Below the pieces are notes generated by a model. That model did no database searches and was not told the DNA's origin. It saw only the letters and a program-made list of their open reading frames with translations. Positions 25,901 through 35,589 of a stretch of 64,000 nucleotides of DNA are shown piece by piece. The position numbers were made by a program, and so were the translations under genes. The DNA comes from Cyanoderma ruficeps (taxonomy: Eukaryota > Chordata > Aves > Passeriformes > Timaliidae), in assembly GCA_008694505.1 (NCBI GenBank), contig VZDJ01000034.1:275315-339314 (forward strand), given 5' to 3'. Position 1 is the stretch's first letter. Every line of letters begins with the position of its first letter.

Positions 25901-28900
25901 NNNNNNNNNNNNNNNNNNNNNNNNNNNNNNNNNNNNNNNNNNNNNNNNNNNNNNNNNNNNNNNNNNNNNNNNNNNNNNNNNNNNNNNNNNNNNNNNNNNN
26001 NNNNNNNNNNNNNNNNNNNNNNNNNNNNNNNNNNNNNNNNNNNNNNNNNNNNNNNNNNNNNNNNNNNNNNNNNNNNNNNNNNNNNNNNNNNNNGAAAGAG
26101 GAAAGAGGAAAGAGGAAAGAGGAAAGAGGAAAGAGGAAAGAGGAAAGAGGAAAGAGGAAAGAGGAAAGAGGAAAGAGGAAAGAGGAAAGCCCTGGCTGAC
26201 GACTTTGGAAAGAAGAATTGCATGTTCTCAGCACAGCCCCAGTTTGTTAAGTGATGACAATCTGGAGTGGTTCAGCCCAGAAGTCCTGCAGCTGTGTGCC
26301 AGTTCCTACCTTTCTGTAGGATGTGGAGAGCAGAGTCAGCAGCAGATTAGTGAGTGGCACAGAGTCTGTGAGCCGCTGGATCCTCTGGATGGACGTGCTC
26401 TGAGCCATGATATCCAGCACTGCTGGAGGGCCGTCGCTCTCCCAGCCCTGGAAGACAAAATTTCAAATTGAATTCAAAGAAAGAGGAATCGGTAGAAAAA
26501 TTCCAAGTGTGTATCAGTGGAGAAGGCAGAATGTCTCAGGACAACGTCCCTGCTATCTGCATACCTTGTGCAATGCCTCCACCTGCAGATCTTGGAAAAG
26601 AGATGACAGCAATTTGATGGCATGATTTGCCAGCACCACTGACAGCACCCCAAAGCCTTGATGCCTGTAGAAACAGAAAGGACAGAATGTCATTTCAGGG
26701 GGAAAATAATAAATAAATACTAAATAAAGTGACTGCTTTGCTAAACTGGAGACAACAACTCCTCTTCTTTCCAAGACTTGAATTGCAAATAGAGATAAAA
26801 TTTCACGAGATCAGCAAGACCCTGCAGTAGCTGCTTGCTGGGGCTGGTCAGAGCCCTGCACAACGCTGCCCGCAGGGGGGTCACATACCCTTTGCCAGGT
26901 CCCAGCTTGGGAGACCCCACGCCCTCCTTAGTGCGAGCAATGATGTCTCTGACACGAAGAGCAGCCAAGGGATCCTTCTCCTTCCCCTTATCAGCCAAGG
27001 CCGTGGGGCTGAGGTTCAAGATGAGGAAGAGGCTGTTCAGCAAGCACCAAGCCCCGAGCAGCTGGAAGTTCTGATAATGCTATCGTGCCAAAAGTCATGG
27101 GGAAGGGGGGAGAAAAAAGCACCAAAAAGACAAAACACCATCAATCCAAATGCCAAAGTACACCAGCACAAAAAGGGTGAAAAAGCTTCCTGAGATGGAA
27201 ATCTTACCTCCCCCCCTGCACGGCGTGAATTGCTGATGGCTTGTCCAATCATTTCATAGATTTCAAGCTGCAAACAAAGCCAAAACCACGGTAAACCACC
27301 CCACCAGACGGCAACAGAAATAACAACTCCAAATACAATTGTATTTTATCCTCCACAGTTAGCCACCCCTTTAACTCCTTTACCAGCAATGGCAGTTTCT
27401 CAAAATCATAGCTGTGCCTTGCACTGCAAACAAATACAAATTCTGTGCTCTTTGCTTGCCGAGGAGGAAAGCAATGAACACTCTGTTGTTCACTTACACA
27501 TTTCTGTACAATAGTAGCAGCATCGTTTTCATAATCTTCTTCTTTGGAGCTCGTCGACCCGGTTCGTACCTGTTGGGTGCTGCCCACGTGCAGGATGGCC
27601 ATGCAGGTGGCCACACTCACACCTCAGGGAAAACAAGTGCAGGGGACATTTTTAGGGCCAGAGAGGGACAAAATGTTCCTATTTAGCACATAGAGACAAC
27701 ATGTCCATCAACTTGATGGAGCAGGGAATGCTCAGTATTACAGCAAACGATTAAAAAACCTTTAGTACCCTCAAAAGAGTGAAGTTTCACCCTACAGAAA
27801 CACATGGGAGCAGTTAAAGGAGGTAATGTTTTACCATGTAATTCAATAGCATTTTTAAGACAATCTTCAGACTCGAGTGCCACATCTCCTTAAAGTCTCC
27901 CCCATACCAATTAAGCACTCAAGATTTTGGTGTGCTTAAACCACTCCTGGGAAACAAGGCTGATTTGGGGCTATAACAAATTAAGCCGAAGCCTAAAGTA
28001 AAAATATATTATGCTCTGAATATAAAAAGATGGAGCAAAAATTACAGGCTGTTAAGAAAATGTTGAGTCACTCAGTCTTTTTCTTAGATACTGACAGGAA
28101 CAGTGACAGAACACATCAGTAACAACTTCAGTATTAACCCGATCACCACATTGTACTGCAGAACTTCAAATTCGTGAGAAATAAAGGCTGCTTGTGGGCT
28201 GAGCCTCCAACATGCAGGTAACAAGGCACAGCCAAAAGCTCCAAAAAAAACCTACTGAAGCTCCACTCACCTGCATAGAGACAGCTGAGAGCGAGAACAG
28301 TCACATCTTGGAGACGTGTGGGTGTCAGGGGCTCCAGCACGGGCAGGGACAGAGTATCCAGAGCCATGGTGACATCGATCACCAGCGAGTGGAACCTGCG
28401 GGCGGGACACAGGGTGAGGACAGGCCAGGGAGCGCTGCCCGGCCAGCACGGTGACCTCCCCGGGCACAGGGAGGCGGCCCGGGCAGGGGTGGCACTGACC
28501 CGTTGCGCACGGCCGTGGCGTCGGCCACGGTGGCCGGCATGATGAAGAAGGAGTTGGCGGACACGGCGTCCTGGAAGCGGTTGATGTAGCGCAGGAAGTA
28601 CGGCAGGTTCAGGCACACGCGCAGCAGCTTCTCGGAGCCACCTGCCAACCACAGCAGCAGGGCTGTGTCACTGCCTCAGCCCTAACGGTGCTCACTAATT
28701 GGCTTAATTGCCCTTGGTGGTGAGGAAATGCCATCAGAGATGGCAATAGGATAAAGAGGGCTTTCTAACACCGGCTGCTGAAGTTTACACTTGTAAACGG
28801 GAGTCACAAAGCTCTGTGTCCACGTTACAGGGCACACCAGGTCCAGCTGGTGGGACTTGATGACCCCAAAGGTCTCTTCCAACCCGAACAATCCTGTGAT

Positions 28901-31900
28901 TCTAATCCTCATCTACTCAACAATCTACCCCGTAAGGTATTTCCTACTGTCCACCTAATTTACCCCTCCAAACACTAATACACTGAGCTCATCTCTGCAA
29001 TGAAAACTCCATTCCAGCCACAACCTCCCTCAGCAATCACCAGGCAACCCCTTAGGTCAGAGAGTTTCTTCCCACTCAGAGCTGTGAGATGTAACACTGG
29101 AGAGACATTTTTCCAGTATTTATTTGGCCCCAAGCTAGAAAGCTGATTCTCACCAAGTTCTTGCAGGCTGGCCACGTTCTGGGCAATGAATATGCTCTTG
29201 GTCTTTGTTGCAGAGGTTTGATCTGTGGCAGCTTGATCCTCGCTCTCTCCTTCCACCTAAAGCAAGCACATACTAAATATATTCTGGAGGCACTAAAAAC
29301 ACACATTATTTCTCTAAAACACACACTATTTCTCTAAGTCTCTACACAGAAGCAAGGTGTATCAGCAGCAAAACTCCAAACAGCCATGGATGTCACTGCA
29401 CATTGCATTCCATGAGGAAACAAATCCAGTATTGCCAGTACAGCACAAACAGTATTTGGCTGTTTGCCTTTATCCCATCCAAGCAGGATTTACGTAGTTA
29501 AGAAAAGCTCTCTTTAACTTGTATCAAGAAGTACCACTTAGAGCCCTCTGTCCCTCCCTGCACTGGGTTAACAATGTTGAAATTCAGACTGTTTCTGTTT
29601 TTTACCTGTGTCTCTGCTGTGATTGATGGTGATGACGAGACTCTGGGGTTAAAGACTGATGTCAATTGGTTGAGGAAGTTCATCTGCACTTCCTTCTGTC
29701 TCAGCTCCGGGCTCACTGGGGAGGCCAATTCCTTCTGGTCCTCAACTGCAGGGAAAACAAACCAACCCCCATTTCAGACAGCAAACCTCAGATTTTCCGT
29801 GCCTAACTCCAGTGCTGCAGTGAAACACACACAGCTGAAGCCCCCTCCTACCGTCAGAGAGGGTTTTGACAGTCTGAGGCAGCTTGGCTGATTTCATCAT
29901 GGCTGTGAAGGTGATGATCTCCGTCCGGTCCAGGCGGCTGCAGCCCGTGCACAGCCCCTTGATCAGCAGAATGAGGTGTTTCTACAGAAAACACAGACAT
30001 CAAGGAACACTTAAACTCTCCTGATTCCAATCCCTCCTTCATATCGTTTACTCTTAGCAGATGGATTAGGAGTAATGCAGCTTCAGCTGGTGAGGCCACT
30101 GCAACAGCTCTGAGCCACTCTGATCTCCCTGAGGATCCAGACACATCCCTGACTGCAGGTAATCCAGGTCACTGACACTGCCTGTGCTTCCTATGGGGAA
30201 CACCTGGAAAAGCTCTCTGCTGTGACACACTACAGTACGGGAACACTGCTCACAGGCCTTGCCTCTGTCAAATACAGTTAAGCTTTCCCACAAGACAGAA
30301 ATACAAGCAGGCAATAAAAATCTTTAAAAAATCAGCAGACAGCTGTGATCCAGGTTGTTGCACAAAACCAAACCAGAGTGTAGGAAACTGGAACTGAATT
30401 AACCAAGGCTTCAGGTCACCTTTATTTCAAGTTGTGAGCAAGCTTTGATCCTGAGTATAGTATGCAGAGGGAAGATTCAGCAGGAATCAGAGTCTACCAA
30501 AGTGTACACCTTAAATATTCTAAGAGCTTCATAAATTCTGCTTTATGTATTCAACGTTAGAGCAGATATTTCAGAATTAGAGCCCAAAGTCCATTCTCAC
30601 ACTGAGGCTGGCCCAGGAGGTCCAAACCTGTGCTCACCTGTGAAACAGCACACGCTTCGTCTGGGTTCTCAAGCCGCAGCAGGGAGAATTCAATCAGGAC
30701 TTTACACGCAGCTGCCACTGACTGCAACTGGTTTCTGGGTACTGAAAAAAGCAGATCCTGGTACTCAGAGGAAGATTTAAAACAGTCCAGTGTAACAAAT
30801 TCCCAATGCTGTCAATACAGCAGGATGCTCTGCAGTGTGGGTACACACTCCACCTCTCCTGCCTAACACAGATGCAATATAAACTCAGCCTCATTACAAT
30901 GTAACCCAAGAAATGTCAGCAAAGTGAGGATAATTCCTTCTGCCAGACGGGAATTCAGACAGATAAAGCAGTTTCCCCAGCAACATTATTTAATGCTGAC
31001 AGAAGCACTGAAGAACATGAAACAAGTTCAAAAAGCCCAATTTTTGTTGAAATTGCTAAATTGTCAGCCAAAATAACAGAAAATATTTTGAGTCACAATG
31101 TTTTGATCATTAACTCCAACACAGTAACGTAACCACAGAAGCCCTGAATGGTTTGGTTGGAAGGGACCTTAAATCCCATCCAGTGCCACCCCCTTCCATG
31201 GCCAGGGACACTTTCCACTAGATCAGGTTGCTCCAAGCCCTGTCCAAGCCACCCTTGGACACTTCCAGGGATGGCAGTGTTATAACTGCTGAAGGATAAT
31301 CTAAAAATCCTGAACAGTGATTTAAACACTTGACCAAAATTAAATCAGGTCAATGAATAAGCAGCCAAAAAGGCAACACTGTCCAGCTGGTGGTGGCCAA
31401 ATGCTCCCATCAACAAGCTTCCCTTTCCATCAGAGCTGACACTTCATGGTACAAAAGCCAGCAATGCTGGCCCTAAAGTCTGGTTCAGCAAGAGGGCAAA
31501 AAACAAACACAAAAATCAACAGTTCTGATTTACTTTTACTGCATCAGTCATTACACAGGAGCAAAAGAAGCAAAGGAACACTTACTGAGACCACACACCG
31601 TAGTGATGTAGTGTGTGGAAAGTGCAACGAAGGAGGAGTAAAAAGGCTCGTACTGCTTGTCATGGTGCAGGATCTCAGATTCACTGCAAAGGAGAAGGGG
31701 ACAGAGGTCAGCCAGACCCAGCTCAGCAGCAGCACCACCCAACAGCCCAATGTCTCCAGTGACAGGGCCGTGGCAAGGTGACAGCTCTGGGAACACAACC
31801 CTCGCGTCCCCAGGACCGAGTCTTCCAGCAGCAGCCAGATCATAGCATCAGCATCAGTGCCCACACAGGAAATGTAAGGAAATACTGTGCTGCCAGTGTC

Positions 31901-34900
31901 TCTCCTGCACTGCATCAACAGGTCAGGCTCTACCAGCTGCACTCCCTGCCAGACGCTCATTAACCTTTAAGTTGGTCTAAACTCAGCAGCCCAGAGAGGC
32001 TGGACTGCGTGTTCTGCTAACGCTGGCAGGATCTGCCAGGCCTGGAGCACAGGCATTCCCTTCCCGTCGTGGCACCGAGGCAACTGGAGCTTGTGCAAGT
32101 CTGCAAATCAGAGGGATCAAAGCAGGCAACTGCAGAACCACAGCAGACACAGGCACAGCACCTGCCACCAGCTGGGGAGGGATTTGGGCAGCTAAGGTAG
32201 AGTCCCTGAGGCTTCTCAGCTACACTCACTGGCCTCAGAGATCAGACTCTTGTGGCAGAGGTGACACCTTGAAGGTGTCCCACCTGCCCAGACACGAAGA
32301 ACACAAACTGCTCTGCCTCCACACCTCTCATTTTTCCTGCGACAAGACTAAGGGATGTGCTTCTCTGCCCTGTAAATGATCATTTACTTTCCTTCAGTTT
32401 TCATGCAGTGCTGTGAACAAGCAAGCTGGAAGAAGGGATTATTAGACTCAGCTTCGCTTTGCCTGTCCAAACCCAGCCAGGCTGGGCTCTCCACCTCTGG
32501 GACTGAGATTATTCCTGGAGGGCAGGTGGGGAGCAGAGGGCAGCAGCCCACGGCACAGGCTGGACCCAGCTCCAACCACAATTCCCTGCTGACCTGAACA
32601 CAGCCCAGTTTATGCCCAGTCTCCTTCCCTTTTTCCACCCTAGGCCATCATTTCCAGCTGTGACACGAGGTGCAGCTGAAACAGAAACAACTCTGGAACA
32701 GAACCATTTCTCCACAAAAACGAGCAGGAAGAAATATTCATCAGTTTGATTTCCTAGGTCTGCGGGTTTATTTAGCCTGCCTAAAAAGCTGAACTAGAAA
32801 TGGAAAAATAGAAAATTAGGAGAGAGTCTTTACTGGAAAATATTCAACAGCATCACACGACTGAGTTCCAACACCTCAGGCCTCACCTCACCCTCTCCTG
32901 CCAGAACTGCTCTGGTGAGGAACAGCCCAGAGAGTGAACATGCAAAGCAGTCTGTGCTCTCTCCTTTTCAGACATTAATTTTGCTCACCTACCTCTCAGG
33001 CCCAACTCCAAGCCAGCAGCACTGGATGTATGTAAGTATTGTTAAGAGAACAAATTAGAACCATTTGGGAATAACAGAGTACAGGAGAGGCTGACAGCTC
33101 CTGAATTACTGCATAGGTCAAGCTGTGCACCACACAGTGCCCACAGGGTATAGAGAACACAGAGGTGCAGAATCCAGCACGAGATAGGGATTGGGCAATG
33201 GCAGGTTTGAGTTTTACTCAAACACACTGTGGATGCTGTGATAATGCAAAGTGCAAGGCAGCAGTCAAGTAATCATCAATCCTTGCAAATAACCATCAAC
33301 AGAAGATAACAGCTCAATCTGGGATGTGCCAGAGTTATTCTGAGTATACAGGGAGATGTAACAATGACTTTTCAGCCTCTCTATCGTGGTTTATTGCTCA
33401 GAGGGGTTTTGCTCCCCAGGGCAGCTCATTGCTCAGGCTGAGGAGAAGCCTCTGTCACTTATCAACGTTCCTCAGCACCAAATCCCAGCTCCTGCTTGGG
33501 CTCTGCTCCCCAGTCCTGAGCAGCCCCAAACACAGCCTGTCCTTGGGGCAGTGGGCACAGAGCAGCCTCCCCCTTGGGCAGGCACTGCTCCAGGTGCAGT
33601 TCCCCCCGTGGAAACCCCTTCCCCAAAAACCAGCCTGGGGTGACTTCACAGACACAGAGCTCCTCTCCATCTGCACCTGTCCCAGTCAGCATTTCCATCA
33701 TTTATATCAAATAAGGGCCTCATTTCTGTCAATTCTTGAACACACCTGCTAACAGGGGAATACCAGTAACCTGATGACACTGAAACTTATAAATGAAATA
33801 CCAGAGTAGTTAAAAAAAAAGGAGTTTATTGATTTATTTTTGAAATATTATTCTTAATACCGGTGATTTCGCTGTCATTGCACCAAGTTTATTTAAGGGG
33901 AAATCCAGCCACTTTGGGGTTGGCTGGCACCATCAAGAGCTGAACTTCTGCCTTCTAAAAATAACTTGAACACATAAAAGATTTTCTGCGAGAAATCTAA
34001 AGATAGATTCTTGTTCAGCACCGAAAAGCACAGCTCCAGACACGAACAAGTTGCATTTATTTCTTTGTCATTTAGCACAAGACATGAAACAAAAAGTACC
34101 ACCCTGCAAGAGCCCAAATCCTGCCAGACCACCAGACACACAACTCCAACCTCAGGCAGCGCTGCTTGAAGGCAACAAACGGCTGTCTCGAGTGGAAAAC
34201 AGCACCAACATCCCCTCTAAAGGAGGAAACAGCCCTCTCCCAGAACTCAAGTGGATCCACTCGAGTGTCCCTGGGGTAGTTTGATGAAACACTCCACTAA
34301 TGAACTCCAGGCACAGGGACAGCAGAGCTGCTTGGGGAAAAGTGACCCTGGAATGGTGCCTAAAACAAAGAGTGGCCAAAGAACTGCCCAAACCCATCAA
34401 CATCGAGCCTGCAGCTCCTGGGGGAACAACAGTTCTGTGTGTGCAGGCACAGAACTCCTCGAATTAACTCTGAATCTGAACCATCCACTGCACACTCAGC
34501 CATTCTACATTAAACAAAACATCACAAGGCTTTATTTTATCATCTTGCCCAATGTTTATTTTATGTTTCCTAACAAGTTATTGTGGCCGGGGTTATATCT
34601 GTAAAATTGAGCACGATATTGTGGCATTCACATCTCGTGTTTTAGACCATAAAACAAGCTGTAAGTTGAATTAAGTAGCTGCGGTGGGGTATTCTTATGC
34701 TCTGACTCCAACCTGTGTGGTTAAGACAAGGCAGACTTGATTTGATTCTGCTTTATTTCGACTTAAAATAGGAGGAGCATTGCAGTGAGAAGTCCGGTCC
34801 CCCCAGAGCCCGGTGAGACAACACTTCCCACGGCCCAACCGGGCAAACTGTGACACGCCTGGACAAAAGCAAAACCACAAGAACAGTCCCGAAACCTCTC

Positions 34901-35328
34901 GGCGGGCGCCTGTCCGAGGTGCTGCGGCCGGGCGAGCACCCTCAGCCCGTTATGGGGCCCGAGGGCACCTCCGAGAGCTCCGGCCCCAGGACAGCGGGAG
35001 GAGCCGGGGACAGAGCTCGGGCTTTGCCCAGGCAGCCGCAGCCCCACCGCTTGCCCTGCGGGGCACCGAGCCCGGCACCGGGCACCGAGCCGGGCCCCGC
35101 CTCAGCCGCCCCTCGGCCGCTCCCGCAGCGGCACCCCCAGCGCTCCCCCTGAGCGGGCGAAGCCGAGGGGCGGCAGCCCCCGCCCGCGCTCCCTCACCTC
35201 TCGATGACCGAGGCGAGCAGCTGCGGCAGCTCCTTCATGTCGAAGGCCGAGTAGGACGCGGAGAGCAGCGGCCGCACGGCCACGTCCCAGCCGGGCCCGG
35301 CCGCGGCCCCCGCGCCGCCCGCCGCCAT
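265..35328 (-). CDS. UBR4: UBR4, N-recognin E3 ubiquitin ligase, 5' half (50 visible coding exons, runs off the left edge)
   Basis: UBR4 (p600) is a very large E3 ligase of the N-degron pathway that recognises N-terminal residues through a UBR box and acts in protein quality control. Fifty exons read in frame from the ATG at 35328 to 265, about 2,480 codons, closely matching the known vertebrate protein as I remember it (about 5,180 aa in human). Content in order: Ala/Gly-rich N-terminus, long helical armadillo-like region, acidic linker, UBR zinc box (12255-11909), Ser/Lys-rich linker, WD40-like beta-rich segment, then further helical sequence. The C-terminal catalytic module is outside the window. 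Every junction keeps phase except across the assembly gap at 25153-26093, where exon sequence is missing. Introns after visible exons 17 and 48 use GC donors. Exon coordinates are in the block entries below. Confidence 0.97.
1307..1308 (-). other. UBR4: GC donor of UBR4 intron after visible exon 48
   Basis: The exon ends GAGAAG and the intron begins GCAAGT. With this junction exon 48 contributes exactly 21 residues and the next exon continues [10 protein letters not shown] in frame. Using the nearby GT instead adds four bases and shifts the frame. Confidence 0.85.
1373..3819. other. UBR4 intron between visible exons 47 and 48 (2.4 kb)
   Basis: I see no exon, RNA gene or recognisable mobile element. 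There are A-rich runs near 2375 and 2522 and otherwise unique-looking sequence. Confidence 0.6.
5232..9227 (-). CDS. UBR4: UBR4 visible exons 39-44, WD40-like segment
   Basis: Exons: 9069-9227, 8327-8479, 7791-8018, 6851-7008, 5585-5756, 5232-5433. The translated text alternates short hydrophobic strands with turns ([80 protein letters not shown]), which reads as beta-propeller blades. The propeller assignment is my inference, while similarity to UBR4 is close to residue-for-residue. Exon 41's donor (GTCTGG) is weak but fixed by phase. Confidence 0.93.
6645..6700 (-). mobile_element. Short CR1 remnant
   Basis: GGAATTCCCGAGCTGGAAGG followed by ACCCACAAGGATCATCCAAG matches the 3' terminal part of CR1 in reverse complement. 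Only about 55 bp remains, in the 1.1-kb intron between UBR4 exons 42 and 43. Confidence 0.6.
9235..9396. repeat. 81-bp tandem duplication next to UBR4 exon 39
   Basis: Two copies of an 81-bp unit that starts CACAGAATGAACCCAGTTAT, differing at a few positions. A third start of the unit merges into the tail of the CR1 element at 9397. The first copy begins 8 bp upstream of the exon 39 acceptor. Confidence 0.85.
9397..9840 (-). mobile_element. CR1 LINE 3' fragment
   Basis: The plus strand reads AGAATCATCAAGGCTGGAAG, then the long CR1 3' region (TCACTTAGTCCAACCATC, AACACCTCCAGAGCTGATGA, CACCACCTCTCTGGGCAA). This is the reverse complement of a CR1 3' end with its ATTCTGTG tail, so the element lies on the minus strand. 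At about 440 bp it is the longest CR1 remnant in UBR4 here. Confidence 0.85.
9886..10600. repeat. 39-bp minisatellite in the UBR4 intron after exon 38
   Basis: About 18 copies of a unit built on CCAGCACTGTTCCATTTCCC followed by TTGGGAACCCAGCAGATC or close variants. The period is 39 bp, or 13 codons, so long open frames appear on both strands (up to 341 codons), but they have no start context, no homology and sit wholly in an intron. The array ends about 15-30 bp from the exon 38 donor. Confidence 0.92.
10615..11464 (-). CDS. UBR4: UBR4 visible exons 36-38
   Basis: Exons: 11237-11464, 10896-11066, 10615-10797. Exon 36 is a Ser/Lys/Glu-rich, probably disordered linker ([20 protein letters not shown]). 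Exons 37-38 encode [40 protein letters not shown] and [20 protein letters not shown]. Exon 38's GT donor (10614-10613) sits some 30 bp from the last unit of a 39-bp minisatellite, so the array starts almost at the 5' splice site. Confidence 0.94.
11909..13041 (-). CDS. UBR4: UBR4 visible exons 33-35: acidic linker and UBR zinc box
   Basis: Exons: 12850-13041, 12185-12255, 11909-12056. Exon 33 ends in a Glu/Asp-rich linker ([20 protein letters not shown]). Exons 34-35 encode the UBR box, with cysteines and histidines spaced LCNKLC...HWYHCHTCK...[16 protein letters not shown]...[13 protein letters not shown], the pattern that binds three zinc ions and receives N-degron residues in this family. 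All the zinc ligands I expect are present. The Trp codon is split across exons 34 and 35 (TG|G). This is the best single diagnostic domain for UBR4 in the window. Confidence 0.96.
13130..13395 (+). mobile_element. Solo LTR-like element, antisense to UBR4
   Basis: A GGATGTATATAAATCGAGG TATA-type segment is followed 20 bp later by AATAAACGCCTCTC and a downstream stretch, the U3-R layout of a retroviral LTR. Borders are approximate and no flanking duplication was established. It sits between UBR4 exons 32 and 33. Confidence 0.5.
13515..16608 (-). CDS. UBR4: UBR4 visible exons 27-32
   Basis: Exons: 16399-16608, 15780-15881, 14795-14895, 14406-14604, 14092-14280, 13515-13578. They encode [100 protein letters not shown] and [20 protein letters not shown]. 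Helix-rich, consistent with the armadillo-like arm continuing to the UBR box. Phases join without a break from exon to exon. Confidence 0.94.
13612..13770 (-). mobile_element. CR1 LINE 3' fragment
   Basis: The plus strand has GGATGGAAGGGATCCTAAAG, CATCTCATCCCACCCCCTGG and CTGGAACACTTCCAGGGATG in the order of reverse-complement CR1. It lies in the intron between UBR4 exons 31 and 32. Confidence 0.8.
17288..20039 (-). CDS. UBR4: UBR4 visible exons 21-26
   Basis: Exons: 19857-20039, 19570-19692, 19254-19483, 18511-18635, 17574-17671, 17288-17445. Conserved text includes [74 protein letters not shown] and [20 protein letters not shown]. Exon 24 lies 65 bp from the end of a 22-bp minisatellite. 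Exon 26 (158 nt, not divisible by 3) has a (TG)n tract directly upstream of its acceptor, so skipping it would shift the frame. Confidence 0.94.
17456..17474 (-). repeat. (TG)n tract at the UBR4 exon 26 acceptor
   Basis: On the sense (minus) strand about nine TG dinucleotides are followed by TCTCTCCCCAG and then exon 26. The tract occupies the polypyrimidine position, about 10-30 nt before the splice site. Confidence 0.85.
18010..18446. repeat. 22-bp minisatellite in the UBR4 intron after exon 24
   Basis: About 19 copies of TGGTTTGAAACTGGTATTGA plus AA, varying at the AAT/AAC and TGG/GGG positions. No unit has a stop on the minus strand in any frame, so three overlapping frames stay open and read as a 22-residue Phe/Asn/Gln-rich repeat. 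It is intronic and not a gene. It ends 65 bp from exon 24. Confidence 0.92.
20494..24750 (-). CDS. UBR4: UBR4 visible exons 14-20
   Basis: Exons: 24591-24750, 24372-24457, 23240-23409, 22348-22630, 21625-21757, 21119-21198, 20494-20622. Exon 14 resumes after the gap in frame with [20 protein letters not shown]. Later exons include [38 protein letters not shown] sequence and [19 protein letters not shown] sequence. Exon 17 ends GAACAG at a codon boundary and is followed by GCAAGA, a GC donor. The next exon begins GTA CAA TAT, so the join is in frame only with that donor. Confidence 0.94.
22346..22347 (-). other. UBR4: GC donor of UBR4 intron after visible exon 17
   Basis: On the minus strand the exon ends ACAG and the intron begins GCAAGA. 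Exon 17 ends on a codon boundary and exon 18 starts GTA CAA TAT, so only this junction restores the conserved FEQ-VQYNLL reading. CAG|GCAAG is the usual strong context of GC-AG introns. Confidence 0.85.
25113..26190. repeat. Purine-rich simple repeat flanking the gap
   Basis: GGGAGA/GAGGGA units from about 25113 to 25152 and thirteen or so GAAAGAG-type units from 26094 to 26190. On the UBR4 sense strand this is a long polypyrimidine (CTTTCCT) tract. Unit type changes across the gap, so two repeat families may meet inside it. Confidence 0.85.
25153..26093. other. Assembly gap inside UBR4 (run of N)
   Basis: All bases are N. The left flank is (GGGAGA)n purine repeat and the right flank is (GAAAGAG)n repeat, so the assembly stalled in a purine-rich low-complexity tract. 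At least one UBR4 coding exon is expected here, because neither flank contains the sequence that normally separates TSYRK from LASNILNF. Confidence 0.95.
26310..27622 (-). CDS. UBR4: UBR4 visible exons 9-13
   Basis: Exons: 27498-27622, 27208-27267, 26889-27079, 26565-26664, 26310-26447. They encode [38 protein letters not shown], the [20 protein letters not shown] region, and [14 protein letters not shown] sequence ending [11 protein letters not shown]. Exon 13 ends at a codon boundary, where the next human sequence is a Ser/Asp-rich linker with a proline run. That linker is not found in this window and is inferred to lie in the gap just downstream. Confidence 0.94.
28271..29745 (-). CDS. UBR4: UBR4 visible exons 5-8
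   Basis: Exons: 29606-29745, 29154-29256, 28500-28641, 28271-28395. Exon 5 encodes [20 protein letters not shown]. Exon 6 is the most divergent of the group (Glu/Asp/Thr-rich). Exon 7 encodes the strongly conserved [16 protein letters not shown] and [13 protein letters not shown]. Exon 8 encodes [20 protein letters not shown]. All four junctions preserve reading phase (GG|G TTC between exons 7 and 8). Exon 7's donor is GTCAGT, slightly off consensus. Confidence 0.94.
28850..28908 (+). mobile_element. CR1 3' tail
   Basis: GGTGGGACTTGATGACCCCA, AAGGTCTCTTCCAACCCGAA and CAATCCTGTGATTCTAAT match the extreme 3' end of CR1 in sense orientation. About 60 bp, in the intron between UBR4 exons 6 and 7. 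Confidence 0.8.
29852..35328 (-). CDS. UBR4: UBR4 visible exons 1-4
   Basis: Exons: 35198-35328, 31586-31683, 30638-30741, 29852-29981. The start codon at 35328-35326 opens an Ala/Gly-rich stretch followed by the conserved segment ending [20 protein letters not shown]. Phases join cleanly: the Ser codon split between exons 1 and 2 gives VIESESEI, and exon 2 to 3 gives GLIPRN. Intron 1 is 3.5 kb, the longest visible. This is the start of the helical-repeat N-terminal arm. No domain motif is visible beyond strong family similarity. Confidence 0.95.
31130..31290 (-). mobile_element. CR1 LINE 3' fragment
   Basis: TGGTTTGGTTGGAAGGGACC, CATCCAGTGCCACCCCCTTC and CCACCCTTGGACACTTCCAG follow the CR1 3' region in reverse complement. 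Located between UBR4 exons 2 and 3. Confidence 0.82.
31684..35197. other. UBR4 intron 1 (3.5 kb)
   Basis: No coding exon or clear repeat is seen. An A-run lies near 33811. The last 300 bp before exon 1 are CpG-rich and belong to the promoter island. Confidence 0.6.
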
Positions 35329-35560
35329 CTTGGGCTGCGCTGGGCCGGGGGGGCCGCGGCGCGCACAGCGCCCCCTGCCGGCGGGGCGGCGACCGCGCAA
35401 CGTCGCGCCGCCCCATTGGCCCGCGGCGCGGGCGCGTGCGCACTGCGTGAGTCAGCAACTTTGGCGCGCGGCGCCTGCGCGGCGCGGGGAAGGCGGGGCG
35501 GGGGCCGCGCATGCGCGCTGTGTGCGCCCCGCCCCCGCGGCTGCCCCGGGGCAAGGGAGG
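34880..35560 (-). promoter_or_regulatory. UBR4: UBR4 CpG-island promoter
   Basis: GC-dense, CpG-rich block around the start codon. Visible motifs: an NRF1-type palindrome GCGCATGCGC at 35507-35516, a MARE/AP-1-like TGAGTCAGCA at 35448-35457, an inverted CCAAT (ATTGG) at 35415-35419, and AAGATGGCGGC on the minus strand overlapping the ATG at about 35321-35331, which is a YY1-type initiator-proximal site. No TATA box. Site function is inferred from motif match only. Confidence 0.75.
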
Positions 35561-35589
35561 ACTTGGAGGGGCGGGAAAAATCAGCCAAA

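Noticed and set aside
24942..26471. Open frames of about 400-509 codons across 25-26 kb
   Set aside because: Mostly N bases of the assembly gap plus simple purine repeat.
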